This document shows positions 35,059 through 44,911 of a DNA stretch of 64,000 nt, piece after piece. A program made the translations under genes and the position numbers. Within the stretch, counting starts at the first letter, position 1, and every line of letters begins with the position of its first letter. Source of the DNA: Rhodobacter maris (GTDB lineage: Bacteria; Pseudomonadota; Alphaproteobacteria; Rhodobacterales; Rhodobacteraceae); the NCBI RefSeq assembly GCF_900217815.1, contig NZ_OBMT01000012.1, forward strand, positions 1-64,000, in the 5' to 3' direction. Below the pieces are notes generated by a model that had not been told where the DNA came from, searched no databases, and worked only from the letters and a program-made list of their open reading frames with translations.

Positions 35059-38000
35059 TCAGCTACAACCGCTCGTGGCGCCGCAGGTGTTGCATTTCAT
35101 GCAGGTGCCGTTGCGCACGAGCGTATAGTTGCCGCATTCGCCGCAGGCCTCGCCCTCGTAGCCCTGCATCTTCGCCTTGGCGCGCGCATCCATCGCCACC
35201 ACGCCCGAGGCGATCGCGGTCGAGACGGCGACATTGGCCCCCACCGCCATCGCGGTCTCGGGCACCAGCGTGTTGAGCGCCGCCACCGGGTCCATCTGCC
35301 CGGCCCCGCCGCGCAGCACCACAAGCTCTTGCGGCAGCCGCTTGCGCAAATAGCCGGTCGAGGAGATCTGGCGCAGCACTTCGAGCGATTTCGAGGCCGC
35401 GCTCTCGCTCACCGGCTCGACATTGCGCTTGCCCTCGTTGGCGCCGCCACCAAGGTCGTCGAAAGCAGTGCCCTGCGGCTTGATATGGGCCAGATCGGTA
35501 CGGTCGAGATAGCTCACCGCCAGTTCGCGGAACACATAGTCCAGTATCGAGGTGGCGTTCTTGATGCTGTCATTGCCCTGCACCATGCCCGCGGGCTCGA
35601 ATTTGGTGAAGGTGAAGGCATCGACGAATTCTTCCAGCGGCACACCATATTGCAGCCCCACCGAGACCGCGATTGCGAAGTTGTTCATCATCGCGCGGAA
35701 GCCCGCGCCTTCCTTGTGCATGTCGATGAAGATCTCGCCCAGCGAGCCATCGCCATATTCGCCGGTGCGCAGATAGACCTTGTGGCCACCGACCACGGCC
35801 TTTTGCGTGTAGCCCTTGCGGCGGTCGGGCAGTTTTTCGCGGTGCGAGCGAACGATCTCCTTCACCACGATCTTCTCGACAATTTTCTCGGCCAGCACCG
35901 CGGCCTTCGCGGCCTGGCTGCCGGTGGCGAGGATCTCTTCGGCTTCCTCGTCGTCTTCCACCAGCGCCGCGGCGAGCGGCTGGGAAAGTTTCGAGCCGTC
36001 GCGGTAAAGCGCATTCGCCTTGATGCCGAGCGACCAGCTCAGCTCATAGGCCGCCTTCACATCCTCGATGCGCGCACTGTTCGCCATGTTGATGGTTTTC
36101 GAGATCGCGCCGGAGATGAAGCTCTGCGCAGCCGCCATCATGCGGATATGGCTCTCCACGCTCAGATAGCGCTTGCCCTTCTTGCCGCAGGCATTGGCGC
36201 AGTCGAAGACGGCGTAATGCTCGGGCTTGAGGAACGGCGCGCCCTCCAGGGTCATCGTGCCGCAAACATGGTCGTTGGCGGCGTCGATCTGCGCGCGGGT
36301 GAAGCCCAGATGGCGCAGCATGTCGAAAGTGGGGTCGTTGAGCTTCTCGGCCGGGATGCCGAGCGTCTTGGTGCAGAAATCCTCGCCCAGCGTCCATTGG
36401 TTGAAGACGAAGCGGATGTCGAAAGCCGAGGGCAGCGCGGCTTCCACCTTCTCGATCTCGCGCGCGCCGAAGCCATGGCCGATCAGCGCGGTGTGGTTGA
36501 TGCCCGGGCAATTGCCAAGGCTGCCGTGGCCGACCGCATAGGCGATGATTTCCGCGACTTGCGCCGACCCGTAGCCAAGCCCCTCCAGCGCCGCGGGCAC
36601 CGAGCGGTTGATGATCTTGAAATAGCCGCCGCCCGCGAGTTTCTTGAACTTGACGAGCGCGAAATCGGGTTCGATCCCGGTCGTGTCGCAATCCATCACG
36701 AGGCCGATCGTGCCCGTCGGGGCAATCACCGAGACCTGCGCGTTGCGGTAGCCATGCGCCTCGCCAAGCGCGAGCGCCTCGTCCCACGCCATCTTGGCGA
36801 GCGCGATCAACCCCTGATCGGGGCAATTCGGCGCATCCAGCGCGACGGGCGGCACCTGCAGCCCCTCATAGGCGCCGTTGCCATGCGCTGCGGCGCGGTG
36901 GTTGCGGATCACCCGCAGCATGTGGCCTGCGTTTTTCGCATAGCCCGGGAAGGCGCCGAGTTCGGCCGCCATCTCGGCCGAGGTCGCATAGGCGATACCG
37001 GTCATGATCGCGGTCAGCGCGCCGCAGAGCGCGCGGCCCGCATCGCTGTCATAGCCAAGCCCCATGTTCATCAGGAGCCCGCCGATATTGGCATAGCCAA
37101 GGCCCAGCGTGCGGAAATCATAAGAGCGCTGCGCGATTTCCTTCGAGGGGAATTGCGCCATCGTCACCGAGATCTCGAGCGTCACCGTCCAGAGCCGGGT
37201 GGCATGGACATAGGCTTCCGCATCGAACTCGCCGCCCTTGAAGAAGGTCAGCAGGTTCATCGAGGCGAGGTTGCAGGCGGTGTCGTCGAGGAACATGTAT
37301 TCCGAGCACGGGTTCGAGCCGCGGATCGGCCCGTCTTCGGGGCAGGTGTGCCACTCGTTCACCGTGTCATGGAACTGGATCCCCGGGTCTGCGCAGGCCC
37401 AGGCGGCATGGCCGACCTGATCCCACAGATCGCGCGCCTTGATCACTTTGGCCACGCCGCCATCGGTGCGGCGCAGAAGCTCCCAGTCGGCATCGTCCTT
37501 CACCGCCTTCAGGAAGGCGTTGGTGACCCGCACCGAGTTGTTCGAGTTTTGCCCCGAGACCGAGATATAGGCGTCGCTGTCCCAATCGGTGTCATAGGTG
37601 GGGAATTCGATCGAGGTGAAGCCCTGCCGCGCATATTGCAGCACGCGGTTGATATAGGTCTCCGGGATCATCGCCTTCTTGGCGGAGCGGATCGCCGCTT
37701 TGAGCCCCTCGTTCACCGCCGGATCGACGCGTCCGGCCTCCGAGCCGTCAAAGCTGCGGATCGCCTCGAAGATCCGGTTCAGCTCGCGCTCGTGCATTTT
37801 CGAACCGGCAACGAGCGAGGCAACCTTTTGCTCTTCGATCACCTTCCAGTTCACGAATTCCTCGATATCGGGGTGATCCATGTCGCAGATCACCATCTTG
37901 GCGGCGCGCCGCGTGGTGCCGCCCGATTTGATCGCACCCGCCGCGCGGTCGCCGATTTTCAGAAACCCCATCAGGCCCGAGGATTTGCCCCCGCCCGAGA

Positions 38001-38733
38001 GCTTTTCGCCCTCGGCGCGCAAGCTCGAGAAGTTGGTGCCGGTGCCGGAGCCGTATTTGAACAGCCGCGCCTCGCGCACCCACAGATCCATGATGCCGCC
38101 CTCGCCCACGAGGTCGTCCTTCACCGATTGGATGAAGCAGGCATGGGGTTGCGGATGCTCATAGGCCGAGGCCGATTTCACGAGCTTGCCCGACATGAAA
38201 TCAACGTAGTAATGGCCTTGGCTCGGCCCGTCGATGCCGTAAGCCCAGTGCAGCCCGGTGTTGAACCATTGCGGCGAGTTCGGTGCCGCCATCTGCGCCG
38301 CGAGCATGTAGCGCATCTCGTCGAAATAGGCGCGCGCATCTTCCTCGGTCGAGAAATAGCCGCCCTTCCAGCCCCAATAGGTCCAGGCGCCGGCCATCCG
38401 GTCATACACTTGCTTGGCCGAAGTTTCGCCGACAAAGCGTTGATCTTCAGGCAGTTTTTCAAGCTTGGCAGTATCGGGCACGGAGCGCCACAGGAACGCG
38501 GGCAGGCCCTCTTCCTTCACCCGCTTGAGCGCGGCCGGAACGCCCGCCTTGCGGAAATATTTCTGCGCCATCACATCGGCGGCCACCTGGCTGAACTGCT
38601 CGGGAACCTCGACGCAATCGTTGTGGAACACGATCTTGCCATCCGGGTTGCGGATCTCCGAGGTGGTGGTGGTAAAGGCAATTGCGCCATAGGCGCCGCT
38701 TTCCGCCGAGGTGAACTTGCGTTCGATCTTCAT
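35059..38733 (-). CDS. nrdJ: Adenosylcobalamin-dependent ribonucleotide reductase
   Basis: A 1224-residue class II reductase that converts ribonucleotides to deoxyribonucleotides using a B12-derived radical, independent of oxygen. Visible are [11 protein letters not shown] near residue 130, the active-site NPCSEY near 474 and a C-terminal Cys-rich tail ([21 protein letters not shown]) that recycles the redox pair. The length and the zinc-ribbon end match the alphaproteobacterial NrdJ form. The start at 38733 (MKIERKFTS) is preferred; the longer frame has no family residues. No cobalamin riboswitch is visible upstream; an NrdR-like box lies about 390 bases upstream. Confidence 0.96.
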   Translation of the reverse strand: MKIERKFTSAESGAYGAIAFTTTTSEIRNPDGKIVFHNDCVEVPEQFSQVAADVMAQKYFRKAGVPAALKRVKEEGLPAFLWRSVPDTAKLEKLPEDQRFVGETSAKQVYDRMAGAWTYWGWKGGYFSTEEDARAYFDEMRYMLAAQMAAPNSPQWFNTGLHWAYGIDGPSQGHYYVDFMSGKLVKSASAYEHPQPHACFIQSVKDDLVGEGGIMDLWVREARLFKYGSGTGTNFSSLRAEGEKLSGGGKSSGLMGFLKIGDRAAGAIKSGGTTRRAAKMVICDMDHPDIEEFVNWKVIEEQKVASLVAGSKMHERELNRIFEAIRSFDGSEAGRVDPAVNEGLKAAIRSAKKAMIPETYINRVLQYARQGFTSIEFPTYDTDWDSDAYISVSGQNSNNSVRVTNAFLKAVKDDADWELLRRTDGGVAKVIKARDLWDQVGHAAWACADPGIQFHDTVNEWHTCPEDGPIRGSNPCSEYMFLDDTACNLASMNLLTFFKGGEFDAEAYVHATRLWTVTLEISVTMAQFPSKEIAQRSYDFRTLGLGYANIGGLLMNMGLGYDSDAGRALCGALTAIMTGIAYATSAEMAAELGAFPGYAKNAGHMLRVIRNHRAAAHGNGAYEGLQVPPVALDAPNCPDQGLIALAKMAWDEALALGEAHGYRNAQVSVIAPTGTIGLVMDCDTTGIEPDFALVKFKKLAGGGYFKIINRSVPAALEGLGYGSAQVAEIIAYAVGHGSLGNCPGINHTALIGHGFGAREIEKVEAALPSAFDIRFVFNQWTLGEDFCTKTLGIPAEKLNDPTFDMLRHLGFTRAQIDAANDHVCGTMTLEGAPFLKPEHYAVFDCANACGKKGKRYLSVESHIRMMAAAQSFISGAISKTINMANSARIEDVKAAYELSWSLGIKANALYRDGSKLSQPLAAALVEDDEEAEEILATGSQAAKAAVLAEKIVEKIVVKEIVRSHREKLPDRRKGYTQKAVVGGHKVYLRTGEYGDGSLGEIFIDMHKEGAGFRAMMNNFAIAVSVGLQYGVPLEEFVDAFTFTKFEPAGMVQGNDSIKNATSILDYVFRELAVSYLDRTDLAHIKPQGTAFDDLGGGANEGKRNVEPVSESAASKSLEVLRQISSTGYLRKRLPQELVVLRGGAGQMDPVAALNTLVPETAMAVGANVAVSTAIASGVVAMDARAKAKMQGYEGEACGECGNYTLVRNGTCMKCNTCGATSGCS

Positions 38734-39427
38734 CTGCCCGTCCCTTGGTGCGTTCGTGGTCTCGTTTCGGTCTTGAGACGCAGGAAAGATCCGCTTGCAA
38801 ACCCCCGCCCGGGATCTCGCAACTGCGGATCGTGCCTGGCGGCCGACCGTTTTGATTGGCTGTCTCGCTTGAGCGCCCAACACTAAATCTGGTGGCTCAA
38901 CTTATGACGTCCCACAACCTGCCGCGTGTAGCAGGCAGCGTCAACGCAATTTTCACCAATTCCAGGCGCGTTTTTCTGTTGACGGGGGATGGCGGATTTT
39001 CCGCCCAGATTCTTCCACATCCGGCAGGGCCGCGGCGCGGCGCAGTCAGGGCGCGAATTTCCCTTTCGGCGCGCCATTTTACACGTCAAAGTTGTTGATG
39101 ATGTCGAAATCATCCACAGCCCCCCAATATCTTGTGGAGAATTTGAGCGCGGGTCACGCCCGGTCCATGCTGCGGCTGCACGGGGACCGATCTGCCACGG
39201 TTCATCGCCAAAGCGCGGAAAAAGGAAGCAAAAGACGCTCCGAACGACCGCGGGGGATTCGCGGCTTCGGCCCCCTTGCACCACAAGACAAAGCCCCTGC
39301 GAGCAGGCCTCGCCCATACCATATGTAGCGGAAATATCCTTTCGATTCCCGATCCGCAAATAAGGATGGGGCCCCGAGTCGGTACATTTTTCGGATTTAC
39401 AGGAGCACGAAAGGCCCATCGGCAGGA
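38734..39427. other. Long leader region between tRNA-Pro and nrdJ
   Basis: About 690 bases with no convincing gene. They hold a DnaA-box-like TCATCCACA (39110-39118), an NrdR-box-like sequence (39124-39138) and a GGCGGA/TCCGCC hairpin near 38992-39006. Composition is more AT-rich than average near 38880-39130, as expected of a promoter region. Confidence 0.5.
39110..39138. promoter_or_regulatory. DnaA-like and NrdR-like boxes upstream of nrdJ
   Basis: TCATCCACA (39110-39118) differs from the DnaA box TTATCCACA at one position. CCCAATATCTTGTGG (39124-39138) fits the NrdR consensus, a near-palindrome around AATAT. Only one NrdR-like copy is seen, whereas pairs are usual. Confidence 0.4.
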
Positions 39428-39504
39428 TGGTCGGGGCGGCGAGATTCGAACTCACGACCTTCTGTACCCAAAACAGACGCGCTACCAGGCTGCGCTACGC
39501 CCCG
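39428..39504 (-). tRNA. tRNA-Pro(UGG)
   Basis: A 77-base cloverleaf on the minus strand: acceptor CGGGGCG/CGCCCCG, anticodon stem TCTGT/ACAGA with loop TTTGGGT (anticodon TGG), T-loop GTTCGAATC, discriminator A and encoded CCA (39428-39430). Confidence 0.96.
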
Positions 39505-39550
39505 ACGCGCCCTCTCTAGCGGCAGGGCGCGGTGCTGAAAAGCGGAAATC

Positions 39551-40111
39551 TCAGGGAACGAGCGGTGCTACCGCAAACCCCGGCACCAGCCCCAGCTTCG
39601 CCGCCTGTCCGCCGCCGAGCTCAAGCACATAGCGCACCGGCCCGCCCGAGGGGATTGGCGTCTCGTCGAGCGGTCGCGCCCCCGCATGGATCCGCGCGAT
39701 CCGCCCCTCCTCGTCAAGAAAGATCATGTCGAGCGGGATCAGCGTGTCCTGCATCCAGAACGCCACCTCGCGTGGGCTCTCGTAGAAGAACAGCATCCCG
39801 GTTCCGGGCGCGAGCATGGTGCGCCCCATCAGCCCCCGCGCGCGTTCGGCCTCGTCGTCAGCGATCTCCACGGCGATGCCCGCAAGCTCTGCGCCATCCC
39901 GGTCGAGGACGCAGAGCGCCGCCCTGTCACCTGACGCGCGCGCCGCCACAAGGGCGGCGGGGTCATGAGCCTGGGGCGCACAGGGTCCGGCCAGAGCCGC
40001 CCCGGCCGCGCACAAAGAAAGCGATAAACAGATCAGGCGCGCAGCGCCGCTTCCCAGCTTGCGACCTGCGCCGCCATGCGACCGCGCCGTCCCTCGATCA
40101 CCTTCAGACAT
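39551..40111 (-). CDS. DUF192 family exported protein
   Basis: A 186-residue protein with a hydrophobic export segment (LICLSLSLCAAGAALA) and a DUF192 domain marked by ARGLMGRTMLAPGTGMLFFYE, FWMQDTLIPLDMIFLDEEGRI and the closing VLELGGGQAAKLGL. The family is small, often periplasmic, and of unknown biochemical role. The only in-frame ATG (40111) lies 79 bases inside the upstream cold-shock gene and gives an unusually long stretch before the signal helix, so the real start may be a non-ATG codon nearer 40033. Confidence 0.8.
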   Translation of the reverse strand: MSEGDRGTARSHGGAGRKLGSGAARLICLSLSLCAAGAALAGPCAPQAHDPAALVAARASGDRAALCVLDRDGAELAGIAVEIADDEAERARGLMGRTMLAPGTGMLFFYESPREVAFWMQDTLIPLDMIFLDEEGRIARIHAGARPLDETPIPSGGPVRYVLELGGGQAAKLGLVPGFAVAPLVP

Positions 40112-40563
40112 ACCGCTTCCCCCGGCGCCAGATCGGCAAAGCCCGAGCGGCGCAGCACCTCGACATGAATGAACACATCTTCGGGCCGACCGAACACATT
40201 TGCAAAGCCAAACCCCTTGGCCTTGTCAAACCACTTCACCCGTGCCGGTTCATAGGGCAGCGCCGCGACCATCTCGGGGTCGGTCTCGCCCAGATCCTCG
40301 ATCGGCGCGAGCCGGGTTTCGGCCTCGGGCGGCAGGATCTCGAGCACCTCGACCGCCTGCGCACCTCGCGGCGTCGCCTGCACCCGCACCCGGATCCCGG
40401 CATTGTCCGCCACCGATCCCTGACCGAAATTGCGAAGCACATTCGCGTGCAGCAAGATGTCCGGGCCGCCCTCTGCGTCGAGGATGAAACCGAACCCCTT
40501 GCCGGCATCAAACCATTTCACGCGCCCGGTTACTTCCCGGACACTGTTGTGTGTTTCCAGCAT
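40033..40563 (-). CDS. Protein with two cold-shock domains
   Basis: The 176-residue protein carries two CspA-type OB folds. The first (residues 10-75) has GRVKWFDAGKGFGFI and DILLHANVL; the second (105-170) has ARVKWFDKAKGFGFA and DVFIHVEVLRRSGF. Both have RNP1-like and RNP2-like aromatic residues, so both should bind single-stranded RNA or DNA. The tandem form is common in Rhodobacterales and other alphaproteobacteria. The 180 bases upstream have no gene and may contain a long leader as in other cold-shock genes. Confidence 0.92.
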   Translation of the reverse strand: MLETHNSVREVTGRVKWFDAGKGFGFILDAEGGPDILLHANVLRNFGQGSVADNAGIRVRVQATPRGAQAVEVLEILPPEAETRLAPIEDLGETDPEMVAALPYEPARVKWFDKAKGFGFANVFGRPEDVFIHVEVLRRSGFADLAPGEAVCLKVIEGRRGRMAAQVASWEAALRA

Positions 40564-40744
40564 TCGCCGTTGTCCTTGGCCTTGCGCGGGCCGCTTCTGG
40601 ATCTCTCGCGCGTCAGCTTCCAGTTGTCACAGGTCAGCGACCGGTTTCAAGCCGAAAAGACTGTTCGGTTCGGATGTTTTGCAATTCGCGAAGCGTGAAT
40701 GACCGCCGTGATCGGGAACTGTAACCGACCGGATCGAAAGGCTT

Positions 40745-41380
40745 TCACGGATTACGTCGCGTCACCTCCCAGGCGGCTCCGGGAGCCGTTCGGCACCAGC
40801 GGAACCTGTCGTGCAAGCGAAAAGCGCCGTCCGCCCAGAACTCGATCTCCAGCGGCACGAGCCGGAATCCCCCCCAGAACGGCGGGCGGGCAGGCATCGG
40901 CCCATGCATTGCCGTGACTTTCGCCACCTCCGCCATCAGCGCGGCGCGCGAGGGAAGCGCTTCACTTTGCCGCGACGCCCAGGCGCCCAGACGCGACTTG
41001 AGCGAGCGCGAAGCATAGTAGGAATCGGCCTGCGGACCGTCCTCGCGACTCACCAGACCCCGGACCCGAATCTGCCGCCGCAAGCTTTTCCAATGCGCCA
41101 CGAAGGCGGCCTTGCCGAGGCCCGGGCCCGCGCCCTCGATCTCCTGTGCCTTCACCGAGCCGTAATTGGTGTAGAAGAGGAAGGCGCCCCCCGAGGGCGC
41201 GTTTTGCGCTTCGATTTCCTTCAGGAGCACCATCCGGACATTGGGCAGCCCCTCGGCGTCGACAGTGGCCAGCGCGATCGCATTCGGATCGTTGATCTCC
41301 GTCTTTTCCGCTTCGGCAAGCCATGCCTGTGCCAGCGCGAAAGGATCCTCCCCCGCGAAAATTCCCGTCCTGTCGCTCAT
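40745..41380 (-). CDS. pdxH: Pyridoxine/pyridoxamine 5'-phosphate oxidase
   Basis: A 211-residue FMN oxidase that makes pyridoxal 5'-phosphate in vitamin B6 synthesis and salvage. Typical segments are [69 protein letters not shown] and [17 protein letters not shown], in family order. It is divergent from fabI across 141 bases. Confidence 0.95.
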   Translation of the reverse strand: MSDRTGIFAGEDPFALAQAWLAEAEKTEINDPNAIALATVDAEGLPNVRMVLLKEIEAQNAPSGGAFLFYTNYGSVKAQEIEGAGPGLGKAAFVAHWKSLRRQIRVRGLVSREDGPQADSYYASRSLKSRLGAWASRQSEALPSRAALMAEVAKVTAMHGPMPARPPFWGGFRLVPLEIEFWADGAFRLHDRFRWCRTAPGAAWEVTRRNP

Positions 41381-41521
41381 CGGATCGTCCTTCCTGGCGG
41401 GCCGCGGGCGCCCCTTCGCTGCGACGACTGGGCCCCTGCCCCGGCGTCAACCCGCCTTGATGCCCCTGCATTCTTCGCCTAATGCTTTCGCACTTACCAG
41501 AGGGAAGCGGGAGAATCCGAC

Positions 41522-42343
<822 letters not shown>

Positions 42344-42362
42344 GCCCAACCCCGAGGGAAGA

Positions 42363-42980
42363 ATGACGCTCGCCGCTTTTCTTGCGATCTATTTCGTGAA
42401 CCTGGCGGCGGCGATCTCGCCCGGCCCGGCGGTGCTTCTGGCCGTGCGCACAAGCCTGCGCGAGGGCTTTGCCCGCGGGGTCTGGCTGGCTATCGGCATC
42501 GGGCTCGGGGCCTGCGTCTGGGCCTTGGCCGCGCTCTTCGGCCTTGCGCTTCTCTTCAAGATCGCCCCCGCCCTTTTGAGCGTGCTCAAGGTCGCGGGGG
42601 CGGGCTATCTTTTCTATCTTGCGGTGAAGATGTGGCGCCACGCACCCGAGCCACTCGATACGCGGATGGATGAGACAACCTCGGCGCGCTCGAACCTTGG
42701 CCTTGTCTGGCAAGGGATCGCGGCACAACTCGCCAATCCGAAACCGGCGGTCTTCTTTGGCACGATCTTCCTCACCTTCATCCCGCCGGATGCGGCCCTC
42801 TGGGCTTATGGCGTGATCCTCTTCATCGTCTTCTTCAACGACGCGGCCTGGAATGTGATTGTGGCGCGGATCTTTTCGCTCGACCATGCGCGCCGCGTCT
42901 ATCTCGGGTTGAAAACCTTCATCGACCGTTTCTTTGGCGGGCTTCTGGGGCTTTTGGGCCTCAAGCTCGCCCTGAGCTGA
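42363..42980 (+). CDS. LysE/RhtB-family amino acid exporter
   Basis: A 205-residue membrane protein with about six hydrophobic helices and the family opening [24 protein letters not shown] PxP-type loop ([15 protein letters not shown]) lies near residue 125. Such proteins export amino acids or homoserine lactones; the substrate is not evident. It lies 19 bases after fabI. Confidence 0.9.
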   Translation: MTLAAFLAIYFVNLAAAISPGPAVLLAVRTSLREGFARGVWLAIGIGLGACVWALAALFGLALLFKIAPALLSVLKVAGAGYLFYLAVKMWRHAPEPLDTRMDETTSARSNLGLVWQGIAAQLANPKPAVFFGTIFLTFIPPDAALWAYGVILFIVFFNDAAWNVIVARIFSLDHARRVYLGLKTFIDRFFGGLLGLLGLKLALS

Positions 42981-42991
42981 GGAGCACACGC

Positions 42992-43498
42992 ATGGCCGAG
43001 CGCTTGCCGCATGAAAAAGGCTTTCACGTAAGCTGGGACCAACTCCACCGCGACGCGCGCGCGCTCGCCTGGCGGCTGGATGGCAAGGGGCCGGGCGACG
43101 GCGCGTGGCGCGCCATCGTCGGCATCACCCGCGGCGGCATGGTGCCGGCGGCGATTGTGGCGCGCGAGCTCAACATCCGGGTGATCGATACGATCTCGGT
43201 GAAGGGCTACAACCACCAGACCCAATCCGACCCGGTGGTGATCAAGGCACCGCAGGATGATCTGATGGGCGATGGCGGTGAGGGCATTCTCGTCGTCGAC
43301 GATCTCGTCGACTCGGGGCGGACGCTGGAGCTGGTGCGCAAGCTCTACCCGAAAGCGCATTTCGCCACCGTCTACGCCAAGCCGAAGGGGCGGTTGCAGG
43401 TGGATACGTTCATCACCGAGGTGAGCCAGGACACCTGGATCTTCTTCCCCTGGGATATGGCGCTGCAATATGTGCAACCCTATCGCGGCACCGATTGA
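42992..43498 (+). CDS. gpt: Xanthine-guanine phosphoribosyltransferase
   Basis: A 168-residue type I phosphoribosyltransferase. The PRPP motif is [12 protein letters not shown], with [18 protein letters not shown] as the pyrophosphate loop and YAKPKGR and WIFFPWDMA toward the end, as in E. coli Gpt. It salvages guanine and xanthine to nucleotides. It lies 11 bases after the exporter gene and is followed by a terminator-like repeat. Confidence 0.94.
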   Translation: MAERLPHEKGFHVSWDQLHRDARALAWRLDGKGPGDGAWRAIVGITRGGMVPAAIVARELNIRVIDTISVKGYNHQTQSDPVVIKAPQDDLMGDGGEGILVVDDLVDSGRTLELVRKLYPKAHFATVYAKPKGRLQVDTFITEVSQDTWIFFPWDMALQYVQPYRGTD

Positions 43499-43503
43499 GG
43501 GGG

Positions 43504-43556
43504 GCGGCCCTGCGGGCCGCTTGCCTCCGGCGGGGATATTTTTTGCAAGATGAAAG
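43504..43556 (+). terminator. Terminator with the Rhodobacterales intergenic motif
   Basis: A perfect 7-bp hairpin (GCGGCCC/GGGCCGC, 43504-43520) is followed by CCTCCGGCGGGGATA and six T, then GCAAGATGAAAG. Very similar sequences are common between genes in Rhodobacter, Paracoccus and Roseobacter genomes. The second hairpin plus T run makes it a good terminator for the fabI-gpt run. Confidence 0.7.
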
Positions 43557-43666
43557 CGACGCGGCGTCTTTCGGGGCGCCGTTTTCTTTGCGGCGGGCCG
43601 CCCTCCCTGCCCTTGCCAAGCGCGCGCCCCGGTGGTGAGGTGGCGCGACGTTTGCCGGAGGCCCAG

Positions 43667-44848
43667 ATGACCCTTTCCCCGCTCAACCCCGCGCTTGGTG
43701 CCACCTTCGCTCCCCCGGTGATGGAGGCGCGGCGCTGGCTTGAGGGGGTGCAGTTTGCGCCCGAGCGGCCGCTGATCAACGTGTCTCAAGCCGCGCCGGT
43801 CGAGCCCCCGCCGCTGGCGTTGCGCCAAGCCATTGCGACCGCCGCGCTCGACACCCCCGCCGCCCATCTTTACGGGCCTGTCCTCGGCCTGCCGGATTTG
43901 CGCGCAGAACTCGCCACGCAATGGTCGACGGCTTATGGCGGCGCGATCCGCGCCGATCAGGTGGCGATCACGCAGGGCTGCAACCAGGCCTTTTGCGCGG
44001 CCCTTGCCACGCTTGCGGGCGCGGGCGATGCGGTGCTTCTGCCGACGCCGTGGTATTTCAACCACAAGATGTGGCTCGACATGGCCGGGGTGGAGGCGGT
44101 GCCACTCCCCACCGGCGAGAGCCTGCTGCCGGACCCGGACCGCGCCGCGCGCCTGATCACGCCCGCCACCCGCGCCATCGTGCTCGTGACCCCCAACAAC
44201 CCCGGGGGCGTCGAATATCCGGCAGAGCTTGTGCGCGCCTTTTACGAGCTCGCACGATCGCGCGGCCTCGCGCTGATCCTGGATGAGACCTACCGCGATT
44301 TTGACGCCCGTCCGGGCGCACCGCATGATCTCTTTGCCGATCCCGACTGGGCCGAGACGCTCATTCACCTTTATTCCTTCTCCAAGGCCTACCGGCTCAC
44401 CGGCCACCGCGTCGGCGCCATCGTCGCCTCGGTCGCGCGGCTCGCGGAGGTGGAGAAATTTCTCGACACCGTGGCGATCTGCCCGAGCCAGCTTGGCCAG
44501 ATCGGCGCGCTTTGGGGCATGCGCAACCTTGCTCAATGGGTCGCGGGCGAGCGCGCCGAGATCCTCGCGCGCCGCGCCGCGATGACGGCGGGTTTTGCCA
44601 GGCTCGACGGCTGGAAGCTCCTTGGCTGTGGTGCTTACTTTGCCTATGTCACCCATCCCTTCTCCCTGCCCTCCCCCGAATTCGCCAAAAGTCTCGTGCG
44701 CGAGGCCTCCCTTCTCCTGCTTCCGGGCACGATGTTCATGCCCGCCTCCGACCCAGAAGGCGCGCGCCAGCTCCGCATCGCCTTTGCCAATATCGACACC
44801 CCCACCATCGGCGAATTGATGAGACGGCTTGCCGCCCTCGCGCCGTGA
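43667..44848 (+). CDS. PLP-dependent aminotransferase, class I/II
   Basis: A 393-residue fold-type I aminotransferase. The Schiff-base Lys is in YSFSKAYRLTGHRVG, the cofactor Asn in TPNNPGG and Asp/Tyr in LDETYRDF, with GCNQAF near residue 100 as the phosphate-binding turn. It resembles aspartate/aromatic aminotransferases of the AspC-like I-gamma group, but the substrate cannot be read. The start at 43667 with GGAG before it replaces a longer frame that enters the upstream repeat. It lies just before ppiD. Confidence 0.88.
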   Translation: MTLSPLNPALGATFAPPVMEARRWLEGVQFAPERPLINVSQAAPVEPPPLALRQAIATAALDTPAAHLYGPVLGLPDLRAELATQWSTAYGGAIRADQVAITQGCNQAFCAALATLAGAGDAVLLPTPWYFNHKMWLDMAGVEAVPLPTGESLLPDPDRAARLITPATRAIVLVTPNNPGGVEYPAELVRAFYELARSRGLALILDETYRDFDARPGAPHDLFADPDWAETLIHLYSFSKAYRLTGHRVGAIVASVARLAEVEKFLDTVAICPSQLGQIGALWGMRNLAQWVAGERAEILARRAAMTAGFARLDGWKLLGCGAYFAYVTHPFSLPSPEFAKSLVREASLLLLPGTMFMPASDPEGARQLRIAFANIDTPTIGELMRRLAALAP

Positions 44849-44911
44849 GCCTTGCGGGTCCGCGCCCGAAGCCCTAAACACCGCTGAAAGGCCGAAAACC
44901 GGGAGGACGGG

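Noticed and set aside
34993-38886. Open frame of 1297 codons on the plus strand opposite nrdJ
   Set aside because: His/Arg/Gly-rich with no recognisable motif; nrdJ on the other strand has all catalytic residues.
38734-39427. Search for a cobalamin riboswitch upstream of nrdJ
   Set aside because: I found no B12-box-like sequence or the expected stem set, so no riboswitch is claimed.
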